64,000 nucleotides of DNA from the NCBI GenBank assembly GCA_964580315.1, contig CAZOKH010000001.1, forward strand, positions 62,001 to 126,000, given 5' to 3'. The translations under genes were made by a program, and so were the position numbers. Shown in pieces: positions 1 to 8,723 of the stretch (the first letter of the stretch is position 1; every line of letters starts with the position of its first letter). Origin of the DNA: CAZOKH01 sp964580315 (lineage in GTDB: Bacteria; Chloroflexota; Anaerolineae; Anaerolineales; Anaerolineaceae). The notes under the pieces were generated by a model. That model had not been told where the DNA came from and ran no database searches. It saw nothing but the letters and a program-made list of their open reading frames with translations.

Positions 1-200
1 AAAGAATCTTGTTGGAAATCTGGTGAAAACTCAACATGGGTAGTGGTGGTCAACTCGCGCAGGTTCATCGAGATGGAACCGTTTTGCGGCAGGCGCAGGG
101 TTTCGTCTCGATTGCCCCAATACTTGATGAAGGCGATGTTTGGGTGCGCTACGGCGGTAGCCTGATGGGACTGTTTATCCATAGAATGCAAGTTTACCAT
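1..200 (-). CDS. mvaD: Diphosphomevalonate (or phosphomevalonate) decarboxylase, 5' part only
   Basis: The first 66 codons of a minus-strand gene that runs off the left edge. The GHMP-kinase-fold family decarboxylates mevalonate diphosphate, or the monophosphate in some Chloroflexota, toward isopentenyl units. The translated start reads AHPNIAFIKYWGNRDE, then LRLPQNGSISMNL, which is the family's N-terminal signature (N-I-A-x-x-K-Y-W-G-x-R, then L-P-x-N-x-S-I-S). In-frame ATGs lie at 200 and 182, and neither has a clear Shine-Dalgarno, so the exact start is open. The substrate-determining residues lie outside the window, so mono- versus diphosphate specificity cannot be decided. The gene is downstream of, and co-directional with, the diguanylate cyclase. 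Confidence 0.85.
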   Translation of the reverse strand, partial: MVNLHSMDKQSHQATAVAHPNIAFIKYWGNRDETLRLPQNGSISMNLRELTTTTHVEFSPDFQQDS

Positions 201-304
201 GAACGTGATATTAGCAATGGTTGATAACTTTTCCCGGCTGCCACAGAAATCGTCCTGGATATTCGCCGCCCTGAAATATGTGTGATTTTTGATCTTGTGA
301 AATA

Positions 305-1876
305 TTAATCAGGATCGAATGGCTTAACCTGGTTTCTGCCGTCTCTTTTTGCCTGGTATAGCGCCTGGTCAGCCATTTCGATTATTTGATCAATCGATTT
401 ATCCTGGCTGCTTTTTACTGAGACTCCAATGCTGACTGTTACATTATCTACTATTGAATCAAACCCATGTTCTTTGATCATGGTATTTAGTTTCTCAGCC
501 ACTTTCACGCCATCGACAAGATTGGTTTCTGGCAAAAGACAAATGAATTCTTCTCCTCCCCATCGGGCAAATGTATCACTTTCTCTAAGGTTTTTTGAAA
601 CCAGGGTGGAGATGGTTTTCAATACCTCATCACCGGTGGCATGGCCGTGTTTATCATTGATTGATTTGAAATGATCGATATCCAGTAACAATATGGAAAA
701 AGGTTTTCCGTACCTTTTGCTTCTGGACATTTCTAGAGATAAGATTTCCATGAATTTTTGCCGGTTGAATGATTTTGTTAAGAAATCAATCCCCATAATT
801 TTCTTAACTTTCACATGATAATAGGTGAAAATGAACGATGATATCAGGAACATGAATGTAATTGCGCTTGCAAGGATGATATCGATTCTTTCATGTCGTA
901 TTAACAGTTCAAGTTGAGGGTCGGAGGAAAGTGATACAAAATATCCGGATGGTAAACCAGAAATATTTTTTATGGAAAGAAATTTTATTTGATAATGATT
1001 ACCTTTGAATATTTCTTTGTGGATGAAGCTATCTTTTGATTTTAGTAGGTCTTTATACTTTTCATGCGCTTGAGTAAAGAGTTCTTTTTGTTCTTCTATC
1101 GATAAGAATTCATTATGTATTTGAGACAGGCGGTCAACTTCCCGATCAAAATAGAACTGATCGGATATAAAACTTTCTATGTATTGATCACTTTTTTCAG
1201 AAAAAACAAGGTTATCTACAGTTGATTTGTCCACAATAAAATAATTATCCACATCGGGATATAAATCAGCCAGAATTGTGATCACTGTGGTCATGGCTAT
1301 GGAAATTTCAACAGAACCTATATGTTCAGTATCAATGAAGAGGGGGTAAACAAACCGGTAACCATTCAGTACTCTACCTTCTTCGAATCCGCTTACATAT
1401 CTTTTCTCGATGTTCGCAATTCGAATTGATTCGCGAATATCCTGGATGTTGTCACCAAAATTTTCTGGGCTGTGAAACCTGAGGAAGCTTTCACCATCCG
1501 GCAAATGAAAGTGTAATTGTCGGAAGTTGTAATATGCGATTAAGGCATAATCATCCTCCAGTATGTTGTATAACTGATGCCGTAAATCATTTTTATTTGC
1601 TTCATCAGCACTATTCGCAAGTTGCACAATCTTTAAGATTTCTGGCTGGTTGATTACTTCTGAGTAAATGTAATTTGAAAACTGCTCATATGTTGTTATG
1701 ATGGTTTTTGCCCTGGAATCAAACATTTCCAATTCATATTGATTATGAATCGAATTTTGGAGAACAAAATTTTCATGAATGAAATGAATATTGATGCCGA
1801 GGAAGAAGATTAAAACAATTGAGATCAAAATCCAGTTGCGATATTCTTTCTCAATGCCGAACCACTGATTTTTCAT
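305..1876 (-). CDS. Membrane-anchored diguanylate cyclase (GGDEF)
   Basis: Makes cyclic di-GMP from two GTP. The 523-residue protein has a first membrane segment at about residues 15-35, a large extracytoplasmic sensor region of about 290 residues (Cache-like by size and position, but not recognised by motif), a second membrane segment at about 330-352, and a C-terminal GGDEF domain. The active-site loop is GGEEF at residues 440-444. An RxxD inhibitory I-site (RESD) lies five residues before it, so product inhibition is expected. It begins with a weak ribosome site. The gene is AT-rich compared with its neighbours, which may mean recent acquisition. The signal it senses cannot be read from the sequence. 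It could feed the flagellar/HD-GYP signalling genes elsewhere in the window, but that is inference. Confidence 0.93.
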   Translation of the reverse strand: MKNQWFGIEKEYRNWILISIVLIFFLGINIHFIHENFVLQNSIHNQYELEMFDSRAKTIITTYEQFSNYIYSEVINQPEILKIVQLANSADEANKNDLRHQLYNILEDDYALIAYYNFRQLHFHLPDGESFLRFHSPENFGDNIQDIRESIRIANIEKRYVSGFEEGRVLNGYRFVYPLFIDTEHIGSVEISIAMTTVITILADLYPDVDNYFIVDKSTVDNLVFSEKSDQYIESFISDQFYFDREVDRLSQIHNEFLSIEEQKELFTQAHEKYKDLLKSKDSFIHKEIFKGNHYQIKFLSIKNISGLPSGYFVSLSSDPQLELLIRHERIDIILASAITFMFLISSFIFTYYHVKVKKIMGIDFLTKSFNRQKFMEILSLEMSRSKRYGKPFSILLLDIDHFKSINDKHGHATGDEVLKTISTLVSKNLRESDTFARWGGEEFICLLPETNLVDGVKVAEKLNTMIKEHGFDSIVDNVTVSIGVSVKSSQDKSIDQIIEMADQALYQAKRDGRNQVKPFDPD

Positions 1877-2256
1877 ACATTACACCGAATAAATGACTTT
1901 TCCAAGTTAATATACAATGGTTCAATTCAAAAATAAATAAAATTGCTCTAAATTCAACCGAAAAAAAATTTAAATCTATCCGATTGTGTTTGACTTCTCC
2001 TTTTCAAATGATGGTGGTCTTCAGGGATGTGCAAAGTGTGAAAAGCGCTTTCCGTTTCGGTATTAACATCGTAAACCAGTGTTTTTTATTCATTGGGGGG
2101 GTGATGTATAGGTTTCAAACGCATGGAGAGGGAAAGAATTGGAATTTTTTGTGAGCATGATTGCGGGGCTTATAGAACCAAAAAATGTCGGCAATCCGTA
2201 AGGGAAGTTAATGTGAGATATGTTAAAGTAATAAGAAATTAAAGAGGAGAAGAAGC
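1877..2256. other. AT-rich intergenic region
   Basis: About 380 bases between the divergent cyclase and small lipoprotein genes. It is AT-rich next to the cyclase. Open frames across it are short and lack ribosome sites. I see no convincing promoter hexamer pair, riboswitch or repeat, and no c-di-GMP riboswitch core. Confidence 0.5.
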
Positions 2257-2370
2257 ATGAAGAAAGCTGCAATCGTGAGTCCATTAATCATTTTTATCAT
2301 CCTGGCTTTGTTATTCAGTTCCTGCGGATCAAAACAGGACAATGAAGTTGCCGTCGCTGGAACGGGATAA
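2257..2370 (+). CDS. Small predicted lipoprotein, 37 residues
   Basis: A short gene with a strong ribosome site (AGAGGAG, about 8 bases before the ATG). The product has a lysine-containing start (MKKAAIV), a hydrophobic stretch (IIFIILALLFSS), and a cysteine followed by Gly-Ser at residue 24, so it resembles a type II signal peptide. The mature part would be only about 14 residues (CGSKQDNEVAVAGTG). The gene is followed by a strong intrinsic terminator at 2431-2465, which supports a separate transcript. Its size and layout recall entericidin-like small lipoproteins, but no homology is claimed. The lipobox (F-S-S-C) is not perfect, so a small membrane peptide is the alternative. Confidence 0.6.
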   Translation: MKKAAIVSPLIIFIILALLFSSCGSKQDNEVAVAGTG

Positions 2371-2430
2371 TTCAAACTATCCCGGCAGAAGCGACCCTGT
2401 TGGCTGGTAAGACAACTTGATTGATTTTTC

Positions 2431-2465
2431 AACCGCGCGTACTCAATTATTACGCGCGGTTTTTT
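2431..2465 (+). terminator. Intrinsic terminator after the small lipoprotein
   Basis: A perfect 11-bp stem (AACCGCGCGTA with TACGCGCGGTT), a 9-base loop, then a T run. It lies 60 bases after the lipoprotein stop. Confidence 0.9.
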
Positions 2466-2604
2466 GTTTGGAACGAGCCATTCTTTACAAAAGACTGAGA
2501 ATTATTGGCTGCACTGACGGATTGCGAAATACCCTTGACGGGAGTATTATTGGCGCTTATGTGTTAGTGTCTGGACAGTTCATAATTATTGGTTGGAGGC
2601 AATT

Positions 2605-4275
2605 ATGCCGAGAAGAAGTCTAAAACAATTATATGTAAGTGAGTTTTCTGGTTATAACCTTGAGAAATTCCAACGCGATTTAATGGCAGGATTAACTGTG
2701 GCCGCAGTGGCATTGCCTTTGGCATTGGCATTTGGGGTTGTGTCGGGGGCAACTGCCTCGGCTGGGTTGGTGACGGCGGTTTTGGCAGGTTTCATTATGG
2801 GGATATTATCCGGGGCGCCGTTCCAAATTAGCGGACCAACGGGCGCGATGAGCGCAGTGCTGATTTTATTGGCTCAGAAGCATGGATTGAATGGCGTTTG
2901 GATTGCCGGGCTGCTGTCTGGCCTGTTCTTGCTAATCATTGGTTTGTTGCGATTGGGGCGTTTTATCGCTTTTATCCCGGCCCCGGTGATAACAGGTTTT
3001 ACCTCGGGAATTGCCCTGATTATTTTTATCGGTCAAATCGATAATTTTTTGGGTGTGACAACTGCTGCCAGTGAGTCGTCGCTGATAAAGTTGTTCTATT
3101 ATTTTAAAGGCGGTTTTGTTCCTGACTGGCACACCATGCTACTGGGGCTTGTAGTAATTCTGACGATGATATTCATGCCCGGAAAATGGAACGCAAAATT
3201 CCCCGCCTCACTTTTGGGAATCATTCTGGCAACAGGGTTGAATATGCTGGTTCACTGGCCAGTTAACGTGATTGGCGAGATACCGCAGACGATTCTGTTG
3301 GCTGATCGCCTTTCGTTTGCCAGTATTCCCTGGTCAAACCTGGATGAATATTTGGCGCTTGCCTTAACGATTGCGGCACTGGGAGCAATTGAATCATTGT
3401 TGTGCGGAACAGTGGCATCCAATATGACCGGCACACGCTTGCAAGCTAACCAGGAATTGATCGGGCAGGGGATTGGGAATATGATCATCCCGTTCTTTGG
3501 CGGGGTACCGGCAACAGCAGCAATTGCGCGTTCAAGCGTGGGAATTAAGTCTGGTGGGCAAACCCGTTTGGTAAGCATTTTTCATGCAGTGGGGTTGCTG
3601 GCTTCCATGTTTTTCCTGGCGCCTGTCATGGCGCAAATACCTCTGGCTGCACTGGCCGGTGTTCTCATGGTCACTGCCTGGCGCATGAACGAATGGGAAT
3701 CCATTCGCTTTATGTTTCAAAAACGGTTTAAGACGGCAATAATTGCTTTCATCGTTACCATGCTAGCAACTGTGGCTTTGGATTTGACCCAGGCAATCTT
3801 GATTGGTTCGATTATTGCGGTTATGCTGTTTATCAATCAAATCGCGCAAATTGATATCACTATTCAGGACGTTGACCCTGGTAAATTACGTGACAAGGGT
3901 ATTAACGTAAAAGGCGACTGTTCGCATGCCAAAGTGGCTTATATTACGGGGCCTCTATTTTTTGCGGCTATCGGATTTTTTAATGAGGCGTTTTCGAAAA
4001 TGCCTGACACTCATACTTTAATTCTTTCGATGCGCGGCGTCCCATTAATCGACACGGCGGGAGTTGAAGCAATAGAAAAATTATATGAAAAGATTAATAA
4101 GCAGGGTGGTGTTTTAATGTTTGCCGGCACACATGACAATGTTTATCGAATGATGGAACGCGCTGGACTGGCTGAAAAAATTGGAAAAGAGAATTTCTTC
4201 TGGTCTTCAGATCAGGCGATTTTAGAGTCAGATAAACGAGGATGTTACTTTTGCGCAGCCGCGATAAACAAGTAA
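2605..4275 (+). CDS. SulP family anion permease with C-terminal STAS domain
   Basis: A membrane carrier of the SLC26/SulP family, which moves sulfate, bicarbonate or other anions. The transport core (about residues 15-410) begins with the typical QRDLMAGLTVAAVALPLALAFG stretch (positions near 2670-2735) and contains the SGPTGAMSAV loop between early helices. A cytoplasmic STAS domain covers about residues 430-545 (ILSMRGVPLIDTAGVEAIEKL). The extreme C terminus carries CYFC, a cysteine pair of unknown use. The ATG at 2605 was chosen because GGAGG sits five bases before it; an in-frame TTG at 2593 overlaps that site. It is a single-gene unit bounded by terminators at both ends. The substrate cannot be told from sequence. 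Confidence 0.92.
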   Translation: MPRRSLKQLYVSEFSGYNLEKFQRDLMAGLTVAAVALPLALAFGVVSGATASAGLVTAVLAGFIMGILSGAPFQISGPTGAMSAVLILLAQKHGLNGVWIAGLLSGLFLLIIGLLRLGRFIAFIPAPVITGFTSGIALIIFIGQIDNFLGVTTAASESSLIKLFYYFKGGFVPDWHTMLLGLVVILTMIFMPGKWNAKFPASLLGIILATGLNMLVHWPVNVIGEIPQTILLADRLSFASIPWSNLDEYLALALTIAALGAIESLLCGTVASNMTGTRLQANQELIGQGIGNMIIPFFGGVPATAAIARSSVGIKSGGQTRLVSIFHAVGLLASMFFLAPVMAQIPLAALAGVLMVTAWRMNEWESIRFMFQKRFKTAIIAFIVTMLATVALDLTQAILIGSIIAVMLFINQIAQIDITIQDVDPGKLRDKGINVKGDCSHAKVAYITGPLFFAAIGFFNEAFSKMPDTHTLILSMRGVPLIDTAGVEAIEKLYEKINKQGGVLMFAGTHDNVYRMMERAGLAEKIGKENFFWSSDQAILESDKRGCYFCAAAINK

Positions 4276-4380
4276 AAAATAAGCGGTTGATGAAATATGG
4301 ACCAAGAAGAATTGATGCGCAACAAAATATAAGAATAAAGAAAGCGGTGTAACACGGCAGCCGCGGATATTTTTCAGACA

Positions 4381-4416
4381 AAAAACCAGACAGATCAAAC
4401 GATTTGTCTGGTTTTT
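4381..4416. terminator. Intrinsic terminator after sulP-type gene
   Basis: A 12-bp stem AAAAACCAGACA / TGTCTGGTTTTT with a 12-base loop. The A-start and T-end let it work on both strands. Confidence 0.85.
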
Positions 4417-4561
4417 ATCTTATTCCACGAAATTTTTTGCGAAAAAAAACGAAATCCGAAGATTTTTGGGTTTTAGTCTGCCCAAAGATATGGATTTTTG
4501 GTTATTCCCTGCGCTATACTCTATTTGCAAATTGTTTTCCGTTAAATAAGGCGGTGCAGTG

Positions 4562-5251
4562 ATGTCTGAAATAACGATGGCAAGAAGCGATTTGTTCAAG
4601 CTGGCAGGCAGCCGCTTCTTGATGGGATTGTTTGTGCTGTCTGCCATTTTCTTTTTGACGGCGTGGACATTTTCATACTGGCAGGCATGGATGTATCTGG
4701 CTACGCTGTTCATTCCCATGTTCCTGTTTCTGATTTACCTGGTGATCAACGCGCCCGATTTGTTGGAAAGACGCTTGCATGCCCGTGAACAGGTGACCGA
4801 GCAAAAATGGATCATTGTCATATCAACACTGTTGTTCATCCCGGCATTCATTCTCCCGGGGTTTGACATCCGGTTTGGGTGGTCAAATATGCCGGCTTTT
4901 CTATCGGTGGCCGGTGAAGTGGTGGTATTCCTGGGGTATATGCTTTTTATTATCGTGCTGCGTGAGAATCATTACGCTTCGCGCATTGTGGAAATTGGGC
5001 AGAATCAAAAGGTAATCAGCAGTGGACCCTATGCAATCGTGCGGCATCCCTTGTATGTGGCGATTATCCTGATGTATGCGTTTACACCGCTGGCTTTGGG
5101 ATCCTACTGGGGGATCATCCCCGCCCTGACAATTCTTCCATCCATTTACTTCCGAATTTGCGGCGAAGAAAACGTGCTGGCAAGTGAACTGGAGGGGTAT
5201 GTTGAGTACATGCAAAAAGTTCGTTACCGCCTCATACCCGGTGTGTGGTAA
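4562..5251 (+). CDS. ICMT/PEMT-like integral membrane methyltransferase
   Basis: A 229-residue protein with about five membrane segments. The C-terminal half carries the signature of the isoprenylcysteine carboxyl methyltransferase / phospholipid methyltransferase superfamily: SGPYAIVRHPLYVA, then EENVLASEL, and an ending in VRYRLIPGVW. The Arg-His-Pro loop and the Glu-Glu pair are the S-adenosylmethionine-binding elements of the family. The bacterial substrate is unknown (lipid or small molecule). The start is the ATG at 4562; the GTG one codon earlier is also possible. It is followed after 48 bases by panE in the same direction. No functional link between the two is evident. Confidence 0.85.
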   Translation: MSEITMARSDLFKLAGSRFLMGLFVLSAIFFLTAWTFSYWQAWMYLATLFIPMFLFLIYLVINAPDLLERRLHAREQVTEQKWIIVISTLLFIPAFILPGFDIRFGWSNMPAFLSVAGEVVVFLGYMLFIIVLRENHYASRIVEIGQNQKVISSGPYAIVRHPLYVAIILMYAFTPLALGSYWGIIPALTILPSIYFRICGEENVLASELEGYVEYMQKVRYRLIPGVW

Positions 5252-5299
5252 AAATGGAGCAGTGTAAAATTTAATCCAGAGGGAGAATAATCCATCATT

Positions 5300-6223
5300 A
5301 TGCAAGACATCAAAAACGTAACCATCCTGGGCGCCGGGGCTATGGGCGCCATTTATGCATCCAAATTCTTTGATTCAAATGAATTCAACACAACGGTACT
5401 CGCCAGCGGTGAGCGATGTGAGCGGTTAAGGCGCGACGGTTGGGTGATCAATGGTAAGGCTTATCATATTCCGGTTGTTTCACCGGAAGAAGCGGTTGAA
5501 CCGGCCGATTTGATCCTGGTGGGGTTAAAACATCATCACTTGCCAGAAGCCGTGCCCTATTTGAAAAACCTGGTGGGCGATGATACGGTCATTCTCACGG
5601 TGATGAACGGCCTGGACAGCGAGGAGGTCATCGGCGCGGTCTACGGCATGGATAAACTGCTGTATGCCATTTCACTGGGTATTGATGCCGTGCGCGAGGG
5701 CAACCGGATCACCTACACCAAGTTGGGCAGGATCATCTTTGGCGAGGTGGAAAATTCCACCCTCAGCGCGCGCGTGCAGCGTGTGCAAACTGCTTTTCAA
5801 AAAGCGCAAATTGCCAGCGAGACCCCGGTGGATATGATGCGCATGATGTGGTGGAAATTCATGATCAATGTGGGCGTCAACCAGGCTTCGGCTGTGACGC
5901 GCCAGACCTATGACGCTTTCCAAACCTTCCCTCCGGCGCAGGCGCTGATGAATGCGCTGATGCGGGAAGTGGTCACCCTGGCGGAAGCGGCAGGGGTGAA
6001 CCTGACGGGGCAGGATTTGGTGGACTGGTACCCGGTGCTAAACACCCTTTCACCGCAGGGCAAGACCTCGATGATGCAGGATGTGGAAGCCGGGCGCAAA
6101 ACCGAAGTGGAAGTTTTTGGCGGCAAAGTGGTGGCGCTGGGCAAGCATTACGGCATTCCCACGCCGGTCAATCAGACGGTGGTGCAGATTATCCAGGTGT
6201 TGGAGAAGAATATTGTGTTGTAG
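5300..6223 (+). CDS. panE: 2-dehydropantoate 2-reductase family protein
   Basis: An NADPH-dependent reductase of the PanE/ApbA family, which reduces ketopantoate to pantoate for coenzyme A synthesis. The N-terminal Rossmann motif is clear (VTILGAGAMGAIYASKF, with GxGxxG). A segment VGLKHHHLPEA follows, matching the family's lysine-containing loop. The C-terminal helical domain has WWKFMINVGVNQASAVT, the K-x-x-x-N signature. The length (307) is normal. It has a GAGGGAG ribosome site upstream. Several paralogues of this family act on other 2-oxo acids, so substrate identity is likely but not certain. Its 3' end overlaps the convergent SDR gene by 35 bases. Confidence 0.88.
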   Translation: MQDIKNVTILGAGAMGAIYASKFFDSNEFNTTVLASGERCERLRRDGWVINGKAYHIPVVSPEEAVEPADLILVGLKHHHLPEAVPYLKNLVGDDTVILTVMNGLDSEEVIGAVYGMDKLLYAISLGIDAVREGNRITYTKLGRIIFGEVENSTLSARVQRVQTAFQKAQIASETPVDMMRMMWWKFMINVGVNQASAVTRQTYDAFQTFPPAQALMNALMREVVTLAEAAGVNLTGQDLVDWYPVLNTLSPQGKTSMMQDVEAGRKTEVEVFGGKVVALGKHYGIPTPVNQTVVQIIQVLEKNIVL

Positions 6224-7037
6224 ATTGAGGCGAGATTTTTAAGGATGGGCGCTTTTTTCTTGCAGCTCGCCAGCGGTTGCCCACCAGGCTGGCAATGCTG
6301 ACCGGCGGCAGTAGACCGCCCAGGAATTGCAGCACCTGGTTGAGAAAGCCCGGGATGACAATGGCTTTACCGCGCAGGGCGCTGTCAATGGTTTTTGCGG
6401 CCACTTTGCCAACATCTGAGGTGGTTAAATGCCCCATCAACCCCTGGGCTTCAATGCCTTCAATGCTGCCGGGTGTGGTGGGCATGCCGGCCGGGCATAA
6501 GATGGTCACGGTCGAGCCGTAATCTTTGATTTCATCTCGTAATGCCAGAAAAAAATCAAGTAAAAAGCGTTTTGAGGCGGCATAGGTGGCTTTAACGGGC
6601 ATGGGATAGAACGCCGCCAGACTGGAAACCGTGATGATGTGCAGCGGCTGCCCGGGGCAGGTGCGCTCAAGGACAGCATGCGTCACGTCCAGGGTTGATT
6701 CAATATTCACGCGCACGATGGCGCGAATTTCTTCCCGGCTGCGCGATTGAAACAAACCTTCATATTCCACCCCGGCGACATTGATGAGCACGTGAAAAAC
6801 CGCCTGCATTTCAGCCATGTGGGCAAACAGGGCGGTGCGATCTTGATCGTCAGATAAATCGCAGGCATGAGCGGCAATTTGAACGCCATAGGTTCGTTGA
6901 ATACCTTCAGCCAGGGTTTTTAAGCGGTCTGGATTTGTGTCGGTGAGAAACAAATTCCAGCCGCGACTGGCGCATTCCACGGCAAAGGCTTTTCCCAGTC
7001 CGCCGGTGGCTCCAGAAATAAAAGCAAAAGCGGTCAT
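6189..7037 (-). CDS. Short-chain dehydrogenase/reductase
   Basis: A Rossmann-fold NAD(P)-dependent oxidoreductase of 282 residues. The cofactor motif SGATGGLGKAFA is at the N terminus, the conserved Asn-Val-Ala-Gly segment (NVAGVEYEG) sits near residue 90, and the catalytic serine and Y-x-x-x-K appear as VSSLAAF and YAASKRF. A hydrophobic stretch near the C terminus (ILNQVLQFLGGLLPP region) is typical of SDRs that attach to membranes. The ATG at 7037 is preferred over a longer frame because GGAG lies seven bases upstream and the glycine motif then starts at the usual place. It is transcribed divergently from a second SDR, with a good promoter at 7077-7105. Confidence 0.88.
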   Translation of the reverse strand: MTAFAFISGATGGLGKAFAVECASRGWNLFLTDTNPDRLKTLAEGIQRTYGVQIAAHACDLSDDQDRTALFAHMAEMQAVFHVLINVAGVEYEGLFQSRSREEIRAIVRVNIESTLDVTHAVLERTCPGQPLHIITVSSLAAFYPMPVKATYAASKRFLLDFFLALRDEIKDYGSTVTILCPAGMPTTPGSIEGIEAQGLMGHLTTSDVGKVAAKTIDSALRGKAIVIPGFLNQVLQFLGGLLPPVSIASLVGNRWRAARKKRPSLKISPQSTTQYSSPTPG

Positions 7038-7076
7038 TTTTACTCCATTTCCTTCAAGCAATGCTGCAATGATTTG

Positions 7077-7105
7077 AATATACACCCAAATCCGCAAAAA
7101 GTCAA
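7077..7105 (-). promoter_or_regulatory. Sigma-70-type promoter for the minus-strand SDR
   Basis: Read on the minus strand: TTGACT, a 17-base spacer, TATATT. It lies about 40 bases before the SDR start. Confidence 0.65.
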
Positions 7106-7135
7106 ACAAATGATTGAAACAACTGTATAAAACAA

Positions 7136-7164
7136 TTGACAGAAAAACTTTCCTGGATTATGAT
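7136..7164 (+). promoter_or_regulatory. Sigma-70-type promoter for the SDR-tetR operon
   Basis: TTGACA, a 17-base spacer, TATGAT: a near-consensus promoter 53 bases before the SDR start codon. Confidence 0.75.
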
Positions 7165-7175
7165 TGCACTGCAAT
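7163..7175. promoter_or_regulatory. Perfect palindrome overlapping -10/+1, candidate TetR operator
   Basis: ATTGCA-C-TGCAAT, a 13-base perfect palindrome that touches the -10 box and covers the expected start point of the SDR-tetR transcript. The same TGCAAT half-site occurs at about 7065-7070, just inside the divergent transcript. The placement suits autorepression by the regulator encoded at 8095-8673; the link is inferred. Confidence 0.45.
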
Positions 7176-7216
7176 TGGATAGTTCATAAACAAAAACGGT
7201 TTTCGGGATGTGAAAC

Positions 7217-8098
7217 ATGGGCAGCACAATGCTTGGGAAAAATGTTGTTATCACTGGCGCGACTTCTGGGATTGGCCTGGAAGCCGCCAGCCAGCTTGTT
7301 CAACTGGGTGCGAATGTAATTGCCGTCGGGCGGAATGAGGAACGCTGCCGGTTGGCTATGGAAACCATTAAAAGCCGGGTGAGTGATGCCGAAATAACGT
7401 TTTTGATAGCCAATTTAGCTGAACAGGCTGAAGTGCGCAGGCTGGCAGCAGAAATTTTTCGGCTTGTGGATGCCGCTGGGAAAAAGCTGGATGTCTTGAT
7501 CAACAATGCCGGCACTTTTCAATACTGGTTAACCCTCACCCTGGACGGGTTTGAAATGCAGTGGGCGGTGAATTACCTGGCGCCTTTCCTTTTGACGCAT
7601 GAGCTGATGCCGCTCTTACAGGCTGCGCCCCGGGGACGGGTGATTACCACCAGTTCCGCTTCCCATTACCACACCCGGCTGCGCTGGGAGGATATTCAGT
7701 TGCGGCGGCATTACAATGGACTGCTGGCTTACAAGCAGACCAAGCTGGCCGATGTGTTGTTCTCGGCAGAGTTTAACCGCCGGTTTGACGGGACGGTGCA
7801 GGCTTTTGCGGCTGATCCGGGACTGGTGAATACCGAGATCGGCCTGAAAACCGATTCTTTAATTGCCCGGTGGATATGGGACATCCGACGCAGGGGCGGT
7901 ATCACGGCGGAAGAGTCGGCGCGCGGGTTGGTGTTTCTGGCCAGTGAACCGTCCATCCAGGGATCGCAGGATGTGTACTGGAAACACGGCAAACCCAAAG
8001 CACCCGGCAAGTATGCGCTGGATGAAGAGGTCGGCAGGCGTTTGTGGGAATTATCTGAAAAAATGTGTGGAATTTCGGCAGGAGCAAAGGCGTTATGA
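7217..8098 (+). CDS. Short-chain dehydrogenase, retinol-dehydrogenase-like
   Basis: A 293-residue SDR with ITGATSGIGLEAA at the N terminus, NNAGTF near residue 96, and the NYLAPFLLTHELMPLL segment that is common in the RDH/WW-domain oxidoreductase-like branch. The active site differs slightly: TTSSASHYHTR provides the serine, and the Y-x-x-x-K is YKQTK. Substrates of this branch are usually hydrophobic alcohols or carbonyls; the actual substrate is unknown. It is translationally coupled to the TetR gene through an ATGA overlap and is driven by the promoter at 7136-7164. Confidence 0.88.
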   Translation: MGSTMLGKNVVITGATSGIGLEAASQLVQLGANVIAVGRNEERCRLAMETIKSRVSDAEITFLIANLAEQAEVRRLAAEIFRLVDAAGKKLDVLINNAGTFQYWLTLTLDGFEMQWAVNYLAPFLLTHELMPLLQAAPRGRVITTSSASHYHTRLRWEDIQLRRHYNGLLAYKQTKLADVLFSAEFNRRFDGTVQAFAADPGLVNTEIGLKTDSLIARWIWDIRRRGGITAEESARGLVFLASEPSIQGSQDVYWKHGKPKAPGKYALDEEVGRRLWELSEKMCGISAGAKAL

Positions 8099-8673
8099 TG
8101 AAAAAGAATGCTACCCGACAGTTGATCCTGGAAGCGGTGATCGCCTGTATTGAAAAATTTGGCGTGGATAAGGTGACCACCCGAAAAATTGCACAGGAGG
8201 CGGGTACCAACATCGCTTCCATCAATTATTACTTTTCCAGCAAAGATGATCTTGTCCAGGAAGCGTTGGGTATGGCTTTGCAGCACATGTATGATGATGT
8301 GATCGAAATTATTGAAAACCGGCAAAAAACCTTTCAGGAAACCCTGCGTGAATTCCTCACGTATCTTTTACTGGGCGCTCAAAAGTATCCCGGTATGGTG
8401 ATGGCGCATATCTATCCAACTGTTGTGGAGAAACAGACAGGCACGCCAGGCGAAATTGTTTTTTCGAAAATTTTCACCGTCCTTTTGCAACGGGCAACAC
8501 AAGACTTTCCAGAGAAGAACCCGGCCGATTTACGTTCTTCACTGGACCAATGCATGACGTCGATGATGTTTCACATGATTGCGCCTTCCTTTTTCAACCG
8601 TGATGAAAAGATTGCGAATAGTCAACTGATTGAAAATGCTGTACGTTCTTTTTCCAAGAGCCTGGCAGATTAG
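8095..8673 (+). CDS. TetR/AcrR family transcriptional regulator
   Basis: A 192-residue one-component repressor. The N-terminal helix-turn-helix is typical: a helix ending IACIEKFGVDKVTTRKIAQEAG, then the recognition part TNIASINYYFSSKDDL. The C-terminal ligand pocket is variable. The start codon overlaps the stop of the upstream SDR (ATGA) and has AGGAG about ten bases upstream; a second ATG follows at once. Being the last gene of its operon, it probably controls the two SDR genes and itself, perhaps through the palindrome at 7163-7175. The inducer is unknown, perhaps the SDR substrate. Confidence 0.9.
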   Translation: MMKKNATRQLILEAVIACIEKFGVDKVTTRKIAQEAGTNIASINYYFSSKDDLVQEALGMALQHMYDDVIEIIENRQKTFQETLREFLTYLLLGAQKYPGMVMAHIYPTVVEKQTGTPGEIVFSKIFTVLLQRATQDFPEKNPADLRSSLDQCMTSMMFHMIAPSFFNRDEKIANSQLIENAVRSFSKSLAD

Positions 8674-8723
8674 ATTTCACGCAAAACTCAAATCACCACT
8701 TCTCGTCTTCTCTGATCATATCT

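Noticed and set aside
36..224. Plus-strand 62-codon frame at the left edge
   Set aside because: It is antisense to the clear mevalonate decarboxylase N terminus and has no family features.
1877..2256. Cyclic di-GMP riboswitch next to the cyclase gene
   Set aside because: The conserved GEMM core is not present in this region or in the flagellin leader.
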